The notes beneath the pieces are model-generated. The model was not told where the DNA came from. It worked only from the letters and a program-made list of their open reading frames with translations, and ran no database searches. This document shows, piece after piece, positions 10,647-23,659 of a stretch of 64,000 nucleotides of DNA (position 1 is its first letter; every line of letters starts with the position of its first letter). The stretch spans positions 2,410 to 66,409 of the forward strand of contig QZCP01000037.1 in NCBI GenBank assembly GCA_003956705.1, given 5' to 3'. Made by a program: the position numbers and the translations under genes. The DNA comes from Brevipalpus yothersi. Lineage: Eukaryota; Arthropoda; Arachnida; Trombidiformes; Tenuipalpidae.

Positions 10647-11284
10647 TTTATCATCTGCTAAATTGCAAAAGTGGAAAAAAATTGTCACAAGCGATGAAAC
10701 TTGGTACTGCTTCACCACGCAACATGCAAAAAGATCAGTCCAATATATTTTTCCAGGCTAAACACGCAAAAACTGCGAGGAGCGAACACTCCAGGGTCAC
10801 GCCCAAGGAGTGATGGTATTGGCAGCAACATTGATCACTGGAGTTCCAGGACCGTTTTTCAGAACCAGTAGCGAAGATAAATCAAGAGTACTATATAAAT
10901 AAAATCTTAAAACCAATGCTCAAGAGATATAGAGAGCTGTTGCCTGATAAAGATGGATTTTTTTCATCAGGACTCAGCCACATCCTAGCAGGTCGAACAA
11001 CGGTCGAATTTCCAGGTTACAAGGTATCAATTTCATCACACCTGATCAATGGCCTCGCAATAGTCGAGTGCTGCACCCTGTGACTATTTTCTCTGGGCTT
11101 ACATACGAAGTCAAGTTAATAAAAGAAAAGGAACTACTATGACTGGCCTCAAAAAGTGTATCACGGAGGAGCTTTGAAAAGTTCCACAGGACATGATAGA
11201 TCGGGCTTTGAAAGCTTGGCCAAGAAGAGTGCGAGAAATTTATCATGCTGGAAGGAATAATATTGAAAACCATCTATTTCCATG
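10647..11284 (+). pseudogene. Decayed Tc1/mariner-type transposase
   Basis: Remnant of a DDD transposase of the IS630-Tc1-mariner superfamily, the enzyme that cuts and pastes its own element. Reading begins with FLSSAKLQKWKKIVTSDETW (first catalytic Asp, near 10,693) and RSVQYIFPG, then a TAA. After a frameshift comes HQDSA (second Asp, codon 10,971-10,973), then APCDYFLW (third Asp, codon 11,082-11,084). After a TGA in the same frame near 11,176 it ends KVPQDMIDRALKAWPRRVRE and NNIENHLFP with a stop near 11,285. Several stops and at least one frameshift make it inactive. The N-terminal helix-turn-helix region and the terminal repeats were not recognised. The last two Asp codons are separated by 36 residues, wider than the 34 of classical mariner. 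Confidence 0.85.
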
Positions 11285-11957
11285 ATGTGGTTTTCGTTTT
11301 ATAGCAATTCGAAATCAGTTCCTCTGAGCTGGTAACTACCTATAGCTCTCTTAGACATTTGGTCTTGTCCCAAAATTTTATGATTTGTGTGTGACACTAT
11401 CTCTCACGAATATATGGTTCAGGTAGTTAGTTGTCAGAAGAGGTGAAAAATTTGCTACATATACATACACATGTCTATGTCTATACATGTATATTTTACA
11501 TGTAGATCATTAATACTGGATAAATTATATCTGATTTTCTCATGATAGGAGAAAATTGAATTCATTTCAAATACGCTCATCATCTTAGGAAAAGTTTGAA
11601 TTGAATATAATCATTATTATTAGGAAAAAATCTGATTGAAGGTAAGAGATTAGGTAGACTTTATAACTCCTCGAAAAGGATGAAATGGAATCACCAAAAC
11701 AACTGAAATCGAAATAGAATCAGCTCTAGCCATGGCTCCCATTCGCTAGAATTGATCCATTGATCATGATAAAATCTATCCTGTTGATCAATTTGTTTTG
11801 AACATTAATGATGAGGATACATGCGAACAGTATGATGGTATGGGAATCAAAAGTTTTCATGATTTTTGTGATGCCTCCCCAGACTGTTCCTCTTTGCATG
11901 CTAGAACTCGGATGCGATTGAAAGCTTCATTGAGATTTGTTTTTGAATTTATAATAT

Positions 11958-11963
11958 TTTAAT
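11958..11963 (-). terminator. Possible ATTAAA polyadenylation signal of the nephrin-like gene
   Basis: ATTAAA read on the minus strand about 600 nt beyond the stop codon. No AATAAA was found between the stop and this point on that strand, so this is the nearest candidate. Such hexamers are common in AT-rich DNA. Confidence 0.2.
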
Positions 11964-12559
11964 TATAATATATATTTAACAAAATAAATTGAATGTTCCA
12001 AAATTGGAGATTTCTTTTCTCTCACGTCAAAATCAAGGCACATTCATTAGCATCTGTACAATGGTTCCAAAAAGATGTAGCTTTAAAAAGGCTTTACAGG
12101 GTATTTTTCATGAATTTTGTTCTCACAAGAACTCATGATCGTTCATAGTTATCCAGTATGAGAATTTATATCAGATATTAGCATCTCTTCGAAAAATTTC
12201 AATTCGATTCTCTGATCTTGAGAGCGGCTCAACTTGATCTTGAACACCATGACTTTGTTAGTTTGTGATACTTCAATGTTCAATAAACAAGTCAATTTCC
12301 TCAATGAGAATCTGTTCATCATATGAATCACATCAGAATTGCTTATATAATGTTGAAAAATGTCCACAGTTCCATCAAACTTGGGTGTGAGCATGTGTTT
12401 TCGGAGTCAACTTGGTATCTAGTGATGAATATTCTTTCAAGATGGCAGTTCAGTTTCCACAGAGAACGAAAAAAATTGTGCTCCAAAAATCCGAATACCC
12501 AGTTGATATTTGGGAATCTGTGAAACTTGAGAATAGATGGATGTTCGTGTTTTCCAATC

Positions 12560-12676
12560 TTAAACTAGATGTCCCATCTGGGCATTACTAATTAGCATTG
12601 GCTCCTCTGTGATCATTGGTAAAAAAGTAGACAAATCTGTGCTCCTCAATGGTGGTATCGGAGGTATACCGTTCGG
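12560..12676 (-). CDS. sns: Nephrin-like gene exon Q: C-terminus, PxxPxR and GHLV
   Basis: Last exon, 117 nt including the TAA stop at 12,560-12,562; phase 0 start after a CAG acceptor. It encodes PNGIPPIPPLRSTDLSTF and ends SNAQMGHLV. PIPPLR fits a class II SH3 ligand (PxxPxR). From memory, human nephrin also ends GHLV, so this confirms the gene's end. An upstream in-frame TGA makes this acceptor the only suitable one nearby. Confidence 0.88.
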   Translation of the reverse strand, partial: PNGIPPIPPLRSTDLSTFLPMITEEPMLISNAQMGHLV

Positions 12677-15600
12677 CTGATTAATCCATGATATGATTCA
12701 CCAGATGTTGATGTTGAAGTAGGCGAAAAATGAACAGTGGGTGGTTGAAGGGGAGTGAGAATAGGGAGGAATAGAGAGAATAAGAGAGGCATGATTAGTG
12801 AGGTAAAAAGATAGAATATTCTTGACAAGCAATTATTCATTGGAGCCACTTGAGGTGAAATACCAATAGGAGGCAAATGGCTTACAATAATTCATGGCTG
12901 ATGGAACATGATGATGAAAAGTGTTCGAAATACTGACGAGCAAAAGTATGAAGAGAGAGGGAGAGAGGAAGGAGAGAGGGGAATTTTTTTCTCCTCTTTC
13001 CGGTTGATAAAACATACCTTAATATTATCTGACATAGGCTTATCGGTGAGCTGAGTTTGTGGAGACACAAGATTGACGGTATTTTCAAAATGTTGATTGT
13101 ATGAATTCTTGCGAATCGCATCCACATAGTGAGGATCATCCATAAAATACGTGTTGACGGTGACATCTGGGCCTACAGGATTAACTGGAAGAAAAGTAAG
13201 GAGAAAGAATAGTAATGAGCATAAAGAAGCATCACTGTATGAGTTGAATAATTGAAATGGAAGGCACAAGTTGAATGGGTAAGATTTTGAATTCCATAAA
13301 AGTTCATCCAATATCATGGTGGAAGTACCAACGAAGATGAGATCTTCCGAGTAATATTTCCTTGTATGTCTCAAAATTCGATCAATAGGATTTATTTATC
13401 GAGTTGATAGTTATAAACATCTCATCAGAATTATAATTCTTCTTTCTCTCTCTCTCTCTTGCATCACCAAACATTAGATCGGAATGAAAGGAGTTGATCA
13501 ATGACATTCAAGCAAGAAATTGAAATCAAGAATTGAGTTAAAGAATTCGAACTACATCTTTATGCTCCTTCTGTTTGATTGGATGAAAAAATTTGGAAAT
13601 TTTCAATCTTAAAACCATGGCGAGGTTGTTTGTAATTCATATTCTCATCATTAAGAATATGTCTAGCGAGTATCAAGTTTAGTTCACATTCACACATGAA
13701 ATTAGAAGAAATATCTTAGCTATAGCATAAGTGGAACAACAAAAAAATAGATCAGAGAAACATGCTTTAGGATTTTTGCCTCTTTGATCTCATTTCTATT
13801 CCAACCAGAATCTATCTCTGATTCATTCTGACTGAATCATTTCCCTCTCCAAACATCCCTTTTTCATGGCAAAGAACACATACTTCCTCGAATTCTGATC
13901 ACAAATTTGGAAATTTCTCATTTTGGAGGGAGAAAATCTTTTCCCAGTCATTCTTATCCATCTTTCGATGCCTTACTTAATGTGTACACTTCATCTCAGC
14001 ATCCAGAAAGAGTAGAACAAATTCTAAGCTCAAAATAAAATGGTAATGATGGCTATCATTTTGTCAACCCTATTTGCTATCTACTTTCGGTTCCTTTTCG
14101 TCCAGGACAATTTAGCGTGAGAAAAGCATTTTGTTAGCTAGGAATACTAGTCATCCAGAATCGAGAATAAAGAAGGACAGAGAGAAAAAGTATAAGAAGA
14201 GTAATAAATGTTGCAAAATAGTTTGACTTCTGAACTGCTTTCAACAACAAATTACGCCAGTTTAGTATCAGAAGTGAAAGTTTAGTAGTAGTAGTAGTAA
14301 AAAAAGGAACAAGTGAAAAATCGATTTCCGCATACAATTCCTCTGTCTATATACAGACACACTTTAAACTCTTTGCTCCTTTGAAAGCTCATCTCATTAG
14401 AAAACTTTAACTATCATTTTACAATAGCGAATTGAGCTAAAATTTCCATCGCAAACTTGCATCCATTTCAAAATGTCAAACTGTATTACAATAATACCCA
14501 TAATAGCTTTCAAATGATCTATTCTGATTCGAACAAGTAGAAGTTTTTTCTTCCCTCAACCTTCCTGGAATAGGAGTATGCATAGAAATTGGAATAGGAA
14601 TTGGAATTGTTTTTCATCTGGAGAAACCCAAATACTATCAACTCAAATTGTGATCAAAAGTACCTGAAGACACATTAGAGTGAATCGTTTGAGGTATAAA
14701 ATTAATGGATACTAGAGTTTAAGACACTAGAAACAGAATTGCCACCGGTGAACCCTAAGTCTATGTTATTCTTTGGGAATACTCAAATGACAGTAATATG
14801 AGCCTTCTTATGGAAGCTAGACTATTTGAAATAGGCTATTCTCAGACAGTATGGTTAGAAAGGTACAGAAAACCTGTGGAAATGTAGAGATATGTATGTG
14901 GGCGTATTTTTATACACATATATATACTCACCATAATTTGGATATCCATGAGGCTGATAAAAGGTGTTCAAATGAGGTAATGTATCCTCTATCAGATATG
15001 TACTCAAGCCATGGTGTACATTGGTACGAATATTGGCTTGATTTCCGGACACTCCATCAGTTGCAGATATTTCCTGTGATACACCATGTAATTATGAGAA
15101 TGATCATTATCATTATTATTTGTTTTTATTACTATTATTAAAGGTGAAAGGTTATCAGTGTCAAGACATCACCAACAACGAAGATCAAAATCAGACCTCT
15201 TCCTCGCACTCTATGAGCATTATCGTTTATCCTCCAACATGCCTGTATATCAAGAGCCTTATCGGACACACATGTAATGGTATAGATAAGTGGGGAGGAT
15301 TAATTGACAGAATGGAATCTATCCCAGATAGAGCCTTCGAATTTCGATAGAAAATCGGTCGGAATCCATTCAGTACTCTATCCTCGGGTAAATGTTCGAT
15401 TCTCTCTTTCTCGCCTGTTTCGATGTCATCATCCTATGCAAAAGTCAACACACAAGTTTGTTGGCTTATGGAGTAAATTATGGCTAATTGTGCTCTTATA
15501 TACTCTTCTCTCGGTGAGTATCATAATGTAATGACATCTGAGTAGACAGTCTACTTAGCGGATATAATTCATTGTTGATGGCGGAAAAGTGTCAACGAGA

Positions 15601-15754
15601 AAAATGTAAGATCATGGCAAGAATAAGATTTTCGGACCAAATGATACTGGAACATAAGTGAGAGATGATATAGTAGTCAAGTGATGGGAATGATGAAGAA
15701 AAAGAAATGTTGAAGTGAAGGAAGATGCTAGCATGAAGAAAAGTCAAATAAACT

Positions 15755-15792
<38 letters not shown>

Positions 15793-18700
15793 GTATAAGA
15801 ATGATAAATTGAGATTGAGAATATGATTGAAGATGTATGGACTAAAGAAATGATCTTCTCTCTCCCTTTTTCTCTGACTTTTCTGTATCTTGGTGCCATT
15901 CACAACACATATATTTCGGGTGCTCATCTATAGTTGTAAAAGTATCATGCCATCTCATCGGAGAGAGAGAAAGAGAAAGAGAGAAAGAGAAAGAGAGAAA
16001 GATACATTCATGAAGGTGAAGAGTATGGCAGCTACAACACACAATTCACTCTACAATGACTAGAATATCACAATCATCAAGTGATTATTGTTATTATTAT
16101 TATTATTATCGGTCAAGTTCGAAGGAAAGCAGTCATATAGAGAGGAGACTGACCAAAGAAAAAGAAGAAGAAGAAGGAAAAAATATAAAGGTAATGACAC
16201 ATGATTGACTGTAATCGTAAGGTTTCGCAGCATCTCTCTCCCTTGTCTCTCTCTTTTTTTGACCGCAAAATTTTTCAATTTTCAAGAAGCGTAAAGAATA
16301 AGGTGAATCCAAGCACAGACACACACATACAGAGAGAGAATCATACAAGATGGGCTCTCGAAATGAATCAAGAGAATCTTTTGAGAAAGAAAGAATCTTT
16401 CAGTCCATGTATAATCCAGCTTCCCCAACTATTGACATGTGAGAGGGGCTATCCTTCTATATAATATAAGGCCATGTCTAATCTTATTTATAAGCGGATC
16501 CTGATGAAATCAAGACACCATCTCACATTCTCACTCTTGTAAAGTTTTTCTTCTTCTTATAGAACTTCTTTTTCTATCTTGTCTTGCCTCATGTAGCGAA
16601 TAAAACTTGATTTTCTAAGCACCTTTCTTGGTGGTAGCATGGAGAGAGAGAGAAAGTATATTCAAGATATACACTCTAAATTATGATAATCTTACATTGA
16701 ATCAGTCATTCATGATCATTCAACATATATAAGATATATCAACAGGACAACCAGAATGATAAGTATGTATGTATACATGTGTGATGCATATTGTGTGTGT
16801 TCCATAAGAGGATTAGAATTGCAAACCATCAGATTTTTTCTCTCTCTCTTCGCTCTTCACACGCTATATTGCTATTGAAATTTTTTTCTTCTACTGGACA
16901 AAAGAATTTTCTTGTAAAGAATTTTTGAATATACAGATACACACACACAAACAAACAGTAGCACCTACAGATGAAGATCAGGATATCATCACTCTTGGTG
17001 AACATTGATTATGATGAATGGCGGCAAAACTGACAGCGGAATTGGAGAGAGAGAGAGAGAGAAACTTTACCCAATGAATTTATACTTTTGGGCAATCATT
17101 ATAAATTGTATAATGCTTCTCCTCTAGCTTCTATCTTTCGGATTTTCAAATAATGCTTTTGAAACCATCAGAAATTGTGTTATACGCTATGGTATGTGAT
17201 AGATTATTATCATCTACTTTTTGTGGGCTCAAGTTTCCGGATTTTTTTCGCCTGTAATGGCAAGTATGGTGTAAGCTTGTTGTTGTTGTGGACATACCAC
17301 ATCAAAGGCTAAGATTACCAAATCATCATGATAAGTAGAAATTGAATGATTGAAAAAAAAGGATTTCCATTTTAGAAACGTTTTCCCTTCACTTTGGGTG
17401 GGTATCAGTGTTACTATTCTGAATTCAATCGAGATTCATGCTATCCATCTTTCTCAAATAATGATCATGTTAACGCTTGGTAATACCATCTTGACCCACA
17501 GTATTTCACTATTCGATATGTATCGTTAATCAATTTCTATCTTCTTCCAAGGAATGCTTTTTTTCAGACTTTAGTACAATTGAAACATGCCGATTGATTC
17601 CAAAATTTCCATAGATAAATGATAAAAAAAGGCCGCTAGAAAGATGAGAGAGAGATAGAGCATGATGAAATGTTGAGATGACGGAAGTTGATGTTGAACA
17701 CATGAACGATACTCATGATGATGGGAAGATGCAATTTTTTGTCCCAAACGATATGAACATTCAAAATATACGTATTCTTCAGACGATAATGCTCAAAAGG
17801 GTGAGGTTTTGGAGAGGAAGTTGTTGATGATGTCGAAAAAATTTACACATATCTTGTTAACAGAATACATAGTTCCAAGAGGAATCAATATCCCCAGTAA
17901 CTTACCATAGCATAGTCCATTTGACCGGAATAAGCAGCTTCACTTTTGTTCTCCTCATCACTTCCCGATACAGAAGTCTCGGTGATTCCGTTGTTGTAAC
18001 TTCCGCCGGATCCAGAGGCTGGTGCGTACATTTCTATGGTCGCTGCTTTGGCAGTACTTGAGCCATCAGCTTCAGCTATGGATTGACAGAGATGGAGGGA
18101 AAAATTTTCCAAAGGAATAGGAAAAAAAAGTAGATCAGATGAATTTCATTGTGTGTATAAGAAATGAAGTTATGGTGGGAGGATGGGAAGATGATGCTGG
18201 ATGCTGGTTGGGAGGAAAATCATTTTCATGTGGTCTACTCGTCTTATTATTATTTTCCCAACATACATACAAACACAAGTGAGTGAGGTGAATGTAGTGT
18301 ATATCATCAAGAGTGAAGTGAACAAGTAAGTGTACAAACTCTTACATAAAATATGAGCATCAAATCAGAAAAGGAACCCCAAAAAAGCGGAAGAAAGAGG
18401 TTGAATAATGTTTACATTCTCTCTTGTGTCACTGATCTGTTTTGGGTACACACATAAAAGTCGTAACACTTACATGTCGAGAGGAGAAAAATAATCGATC
18501 AAAAGTTTGGAAAACGGATCTTTCAGATCAAAGGTTGCAACATTTGGATCGAAAAAAGTTCAAAGTTTTATCGATAAAAGTAAAGGAAAAATGCCCATGA
18601 ACTGTTGAGGGGAAAACCTTTTAGAATATCAAATACAGAAGTGTATTTTGATTGAATAATTCAGATCAAGCAATGACCAATAGTAACATGAGTGAATGAA

Positions 18701-21700
18701 AACAGACGCATTAATGTGATGGCTAGCTATTAGATGTATGAAATGTTTCCATTCCATAAAAGAGAGAGAGAAAGAGATATCAGTTCAAGCCACAAAATTG
18801 TGGGTCACTTGAGGTTACTCATGATTCATAGCGATCTTGACCTCAGAGGACTCAAGAGAGCATCTCTCATATGGGTACGTTTAGTTGAGAAATTTCAAAT
18901 CTCTTCACGATTTTCTAGGAAATAATATTTAATATTTTTCTTTGCTGGAACTTCAAAATCATAATTTATTCAGAAGAATTTACTCTCTCAAGTTTGGATT
19001 GGTAAATTTTCCAAGCAAGACTGAAGATAGATTGGCACAGAATATTCCTTTCAGAATTTCGTATTGAAATGAGAAGCTATAGCTTAATGCGGAAAAAAGA
19101 TAGAGGAATAAGGGAATAAGAAGAGAGAAGGAAGAAGGAAAACAAGAAAAGAAGAAACCGATAAAGATGCTAGTGAAAATGGATGTTAAAGATGCGGGAG
19201 TATTTTAAGCTTGAATTGGTTGGATGAATGAAGAAGAAAAATCAAATCTCAACATCATTGTTCTTGTGTGATCACGAGTAAAGATGAAGATGTGGAGAAG
19301 AAGAGAGAAAGTAAAGTGAAAGAAAAAAAGAACAACAAGAAGCTACTCTCTTATTCCAAGTCGATAATGATGCGAAGATAGACTCGTATGAGTGAGAAAA
19401 TTGGTCCTCTTCTTTCCTCGGATGCTGATGGAGTACCAGTGGTAGTGATAGTAGTGGTATATATTGAGTATCATGAAGAGAAGAGGAAAAAAAGAAGAAG
19501 AAGATGAGGGAGAAGATACAAAGACAAGACACGAGAGCTCAAAGAAAGGCCAAAAGAATGGTCCCCAGTATGTATGAATGTGAGTCTGTGTGTGTATATG
19601 AGTATGTATGTATTGATGAAAACAAAAAGCCACCCCAAATAAACAGCAGATGATTACGATCAACGGGAATTGTATGGGATGAACATTGAACAGCTCAAGA
19701 TAGAAGGAATAAAGAGAGAGAAAAGAAAAAACAAAGAAGAATGAATGGAAGGAAAGAGTATTTCATCACTTAAAGAAGAAGTAGAAAGGAATCAGAATAT
19801 GTTTCCCTGAGCAAAGATCTGTACACAAGATCATTGGAAGAATGTTAACAGTTCACGGGCAATGAGATTCTTGACTTGTTCTCATCTGGCATTTAAATTG
19901 ATGGAAAAAAAGCAAAGGGAGGAAAAGAGAGAGAGAGAGAATTCTAGTAGATTTAGTCAATTCGATAGGGAAGAACACATACATCTACTGTTCCAGTATT
20001 GATGGATCAGAGAAAAAACCTCTCTCAGAAGAATCTTTTCTTTCTTCACTACACTCCAATCAACTTTTTATTCTAACATGGGCCACTGTCTCAATGATTA
20101 GATTGATGAACTTAAATGAATGCAGATTCAGAAGTGGTATCAGAAGATAATTAAAGGCAACATCCACATCTAAAGTCACAACTAATTTCTTAGCTCACCT
20201 CAAAGCTAATCGTGTGAATATTTTGTTCCAGATCAAGATTATTGTGAACACTATTCAGTTAACCGTTTGATTTTGATTATTCTTACAGGAAAAAATATCA
20301 ATGAACTATTCGAGAGCAGAGATTTTCGTTTTTTTTGAATTTTTCATTCCAACCTCCAAGATTCAGGAACAGATTAGTCTCTTTTTTCCTACAATTTCAG
20401 GCAAATGAGATACATTCAGGAGTCTCGAGAAGATTCTTACAAATATTTGATTCTTTCCAACACTTTGCTCTTCAGAACAGATGCTCAATGATAAATTGTC
20501 AATTTGAATTCCAAGATAACTCTTGTGAGGAGTAACAATCTCACGCTCACACAAATGCTCATGTAACTGAACTTTCCTTGTTCAATTGGAACCAAGAAAA
20601 TTTTATCCCGAAGAGGGAGCCACCCTAATTACTCAGGAATTTCAAGAATTCCACAGTAGCAATATCCTCTCAGATAAATAGAATAGCTTTTCAAGAACAA
20701 GAAAAAAACCTCAAAATGCAATCAAAGCTAATTTTTGATCATGATCAAGCTTTAACTAAGGCTGATTGTGGAGGAAAAAATGGTTAGATTTGAAGTGTAA
20801 GTTGGAAAACACTGAACTACCAAGTTCCATGAATTCACAACATGATATTTTCGAAACTTATTCCATTCCAATAGAATAAAGGAATCGATGTTGATAGCTA
20901 GAGAAAAGCATCAAAGTGTAAAATTTTTTTGGTCCATTGTCTGGTTAATGCATGACTTTGGGATGGCTTTTTTCCTCTTCTTCTTCACTTTTTCTATCCA
21001 ACTCAAGAGGGTTGGCTTGTTTGGTGAATGTGTGCATGAAAATGATGGATAGAATGTACATGGATTGATGTGAAAATTTTGTTGAAAAAAAGTGAAAGAA
21101 AAATGAATCATCATGAATGGATAAGAGAGGAAGAATAAATACATGTGAAGATGAAGAGAAAGACACCCAAAATTATTCAAATCTTGTGGACATTTGGGAA
21201 CAAAAAAAACGAGAGAGAGAGAGAAAAGAATATTCTGTTCTGACTCTGTGGTTTATAAATATACTTCAAGAAAAAAAATATATATACACACTGATGGTGA
21301 TGAAGAATAAAAAGTTCTTGGTGACTTTTTTCTTTCTCCCTGACTTAGAACTTAGAATTTGAAAGATATAAGTGTGATCGAGAGAGAAAGAGAAAGGAAA
21401 AAGTTGTTCTTTTTCGACAGTCTTTTTCACTTCAGTTTTGGTCTATGATAAGGGAAAATGATGGTACGATTGATTTAACATTGCACAAGAAAAACAACAA
21501 TTTATCATCGAAAATGGTGAATATAAAGAAGAAGAAGAGTAGAAATCATCTCTCAACAAGTGAAGAGACTAAATATTTCCAGTGTATATGTGTGTGAGTA
21601 TAACCCATCATGAAAGCATTTATTCTCTCTCTCTTCTTTTTCTTCTTACTATTCTCCCAATTCTGAGCTTCTCCTACTAGGCGAGTGTAGTGTGTTCTCG

Positions 21701-23023
21701 CGTTTTTATCATGCTAATGGATTATAGTAGTACATCACTGATTTCATGTTAGCTATTCTTTCTTTTTTCTGTCAATTCATATATATATAGAGAGAGAGAG
21801 GGAGAAGCGTGCATACACATTCCCTGTAATCACAACAATTGATGGTGTCAACGGATTTGAGGGAATAAAAGCCATAAACTAGCTAGAAGCTCAAAGAATG
21901 AGAAGAGAAAAAAGAAAAAAAAGAAGATAACAGTGAAGAGCAAAGCGAATTTTTATGATATTTTTCATCATGATGATGGCAGATCAGCTCCAAGAATGAT
22001 TGTGATGAGAAGAAGAGAGAAAGGATAAATAAGATCTAGTAAGTATCTCAAAAAGTTAAAGAAGACTGAACCTTGAATGAACAATATATGATTTAAGGGC
22101 ACATTAAATTCTTTTGGACAGTAACAACAGGGAATAGAGAGTTCGTAGACATGCATTGGTGATCTTGAGAATGTTTCTGAGTTTCAGAATTCTGAAGAAG
22201 AAGAAGGAGAGAATATATTTTCGTTCAACAAACAACAGGAGCCCTGTGAAGTGTGGAAATGTTTGCAGGAGAAAAACTTGGATGAAAAAGTATTAAAACT
22301 CATTTCTCATTTCATATCAAGTACAACTACTGTACTGCATTGGTAAAGTAAATGCATGCAAAGACTGATGAAAAAACTACAAAAGTTCCACGTTATAGTA
22401 AGAAATGGAGTATGAAAAAATTTTTCTCTTTTCTTCATTCCAAGATGTGGTTTTCTCCACATAATGGCACATACATCATAAATGAGGCTATGTTATGAGT
22501 AGAGCACATGATGATTTTTCCTTGAATCCAGCAGGAATTCCAACAAGAGGTTAAAGTACTGAATACTGAATACAGATGATAGTGGAAAACTTACCTTCTT
22601 CCAATCGCTTCTTTCGTCGTTTTCTAACAAAACATGCCACAAGAACGACGTTCAACAGTAGCAAGGAACTTCCAAGTATAGAAACGGCAATAATGATAAG
22701 TCGAGGTAGATCAGCTGCTTTGGCAGAGAGAACTTGTGATATTCTTTCCTTCTCGGAAACTGGAGCCTCTGTTGAATAGAATGAGAGTAAGAGACATTGA
22801 TGAATAATAAATGGAATAAGAAGGAAGAAGAGGATAGAGAAAGTCAACAAGAGTATTGCTCAATGAAAAATTGGCGGGAAAACGATCAAGCAGTACTAAT
22901 GATTCTCTAGTATTTTTTTTCGAAGTGAGTTGTATAGCTGAGAGATGTCTATTATTGAAGTGATATTTTTCATTTCGATTTTCAATGGTATATCATGTCA
23001 TCTTATTTACATTCATCCAGTCT

Positions 23024-23092
<69 letters not shown>

Positions 23093-23622
23093 CTACAAAC
23101 ACTAATGGATGAAAGGAAGAGGAAGTGAAAATCATCATCGAAGGAGAAGAGGATATAATACATTCACAAGTTTGCATGAAATCTAAGAGAAAATATTATT
23201 ATTATTCTACTAGATTCACACACACACAAACTTTGTGGTTGAGGCAATGAATCAGATTTACTTTCCTCTCTCTTCCAGGGACTTATTTCTTATAGACATG
23301 AGACACTGTATTCTCGCTGGCTGGATGATTCCTTTTTTCTCTCGCTCTGGTGACAGACAAGTTTGCTCAAATCATCTATATACTTTTTCTCTCTTCCTTT
23401 CCATAGACATTCCGTCTTCAGCTGACACCCTTAAATGAATATGGAACACTTGGATGTCAGACTGTCGTCTTCTTTCATGAACTTTATTCGATTTTGATTT
23501 TCAGAAATTCATATTCACCGTAAGATTCTCACATTTTTGACAACTTTTTTTTGTTTCACTGAATTTTCTTCATCTCTTCTCTTCTTTCAAGTAATTTCAC
23601 TCTTCATATAAGTCTACTCAAG

Positions 23623-23659
<37 letters not shown>

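Noticed and set aside
12646..13374. Longer minus-strand ORFs extending exon P upstream and a 76-codon ORF after it
   Set aside because: They run through a pyrimidine tract and a consensus acceptor; the spliced model gives the conserved GHLV end, whereas these end without family similarity.
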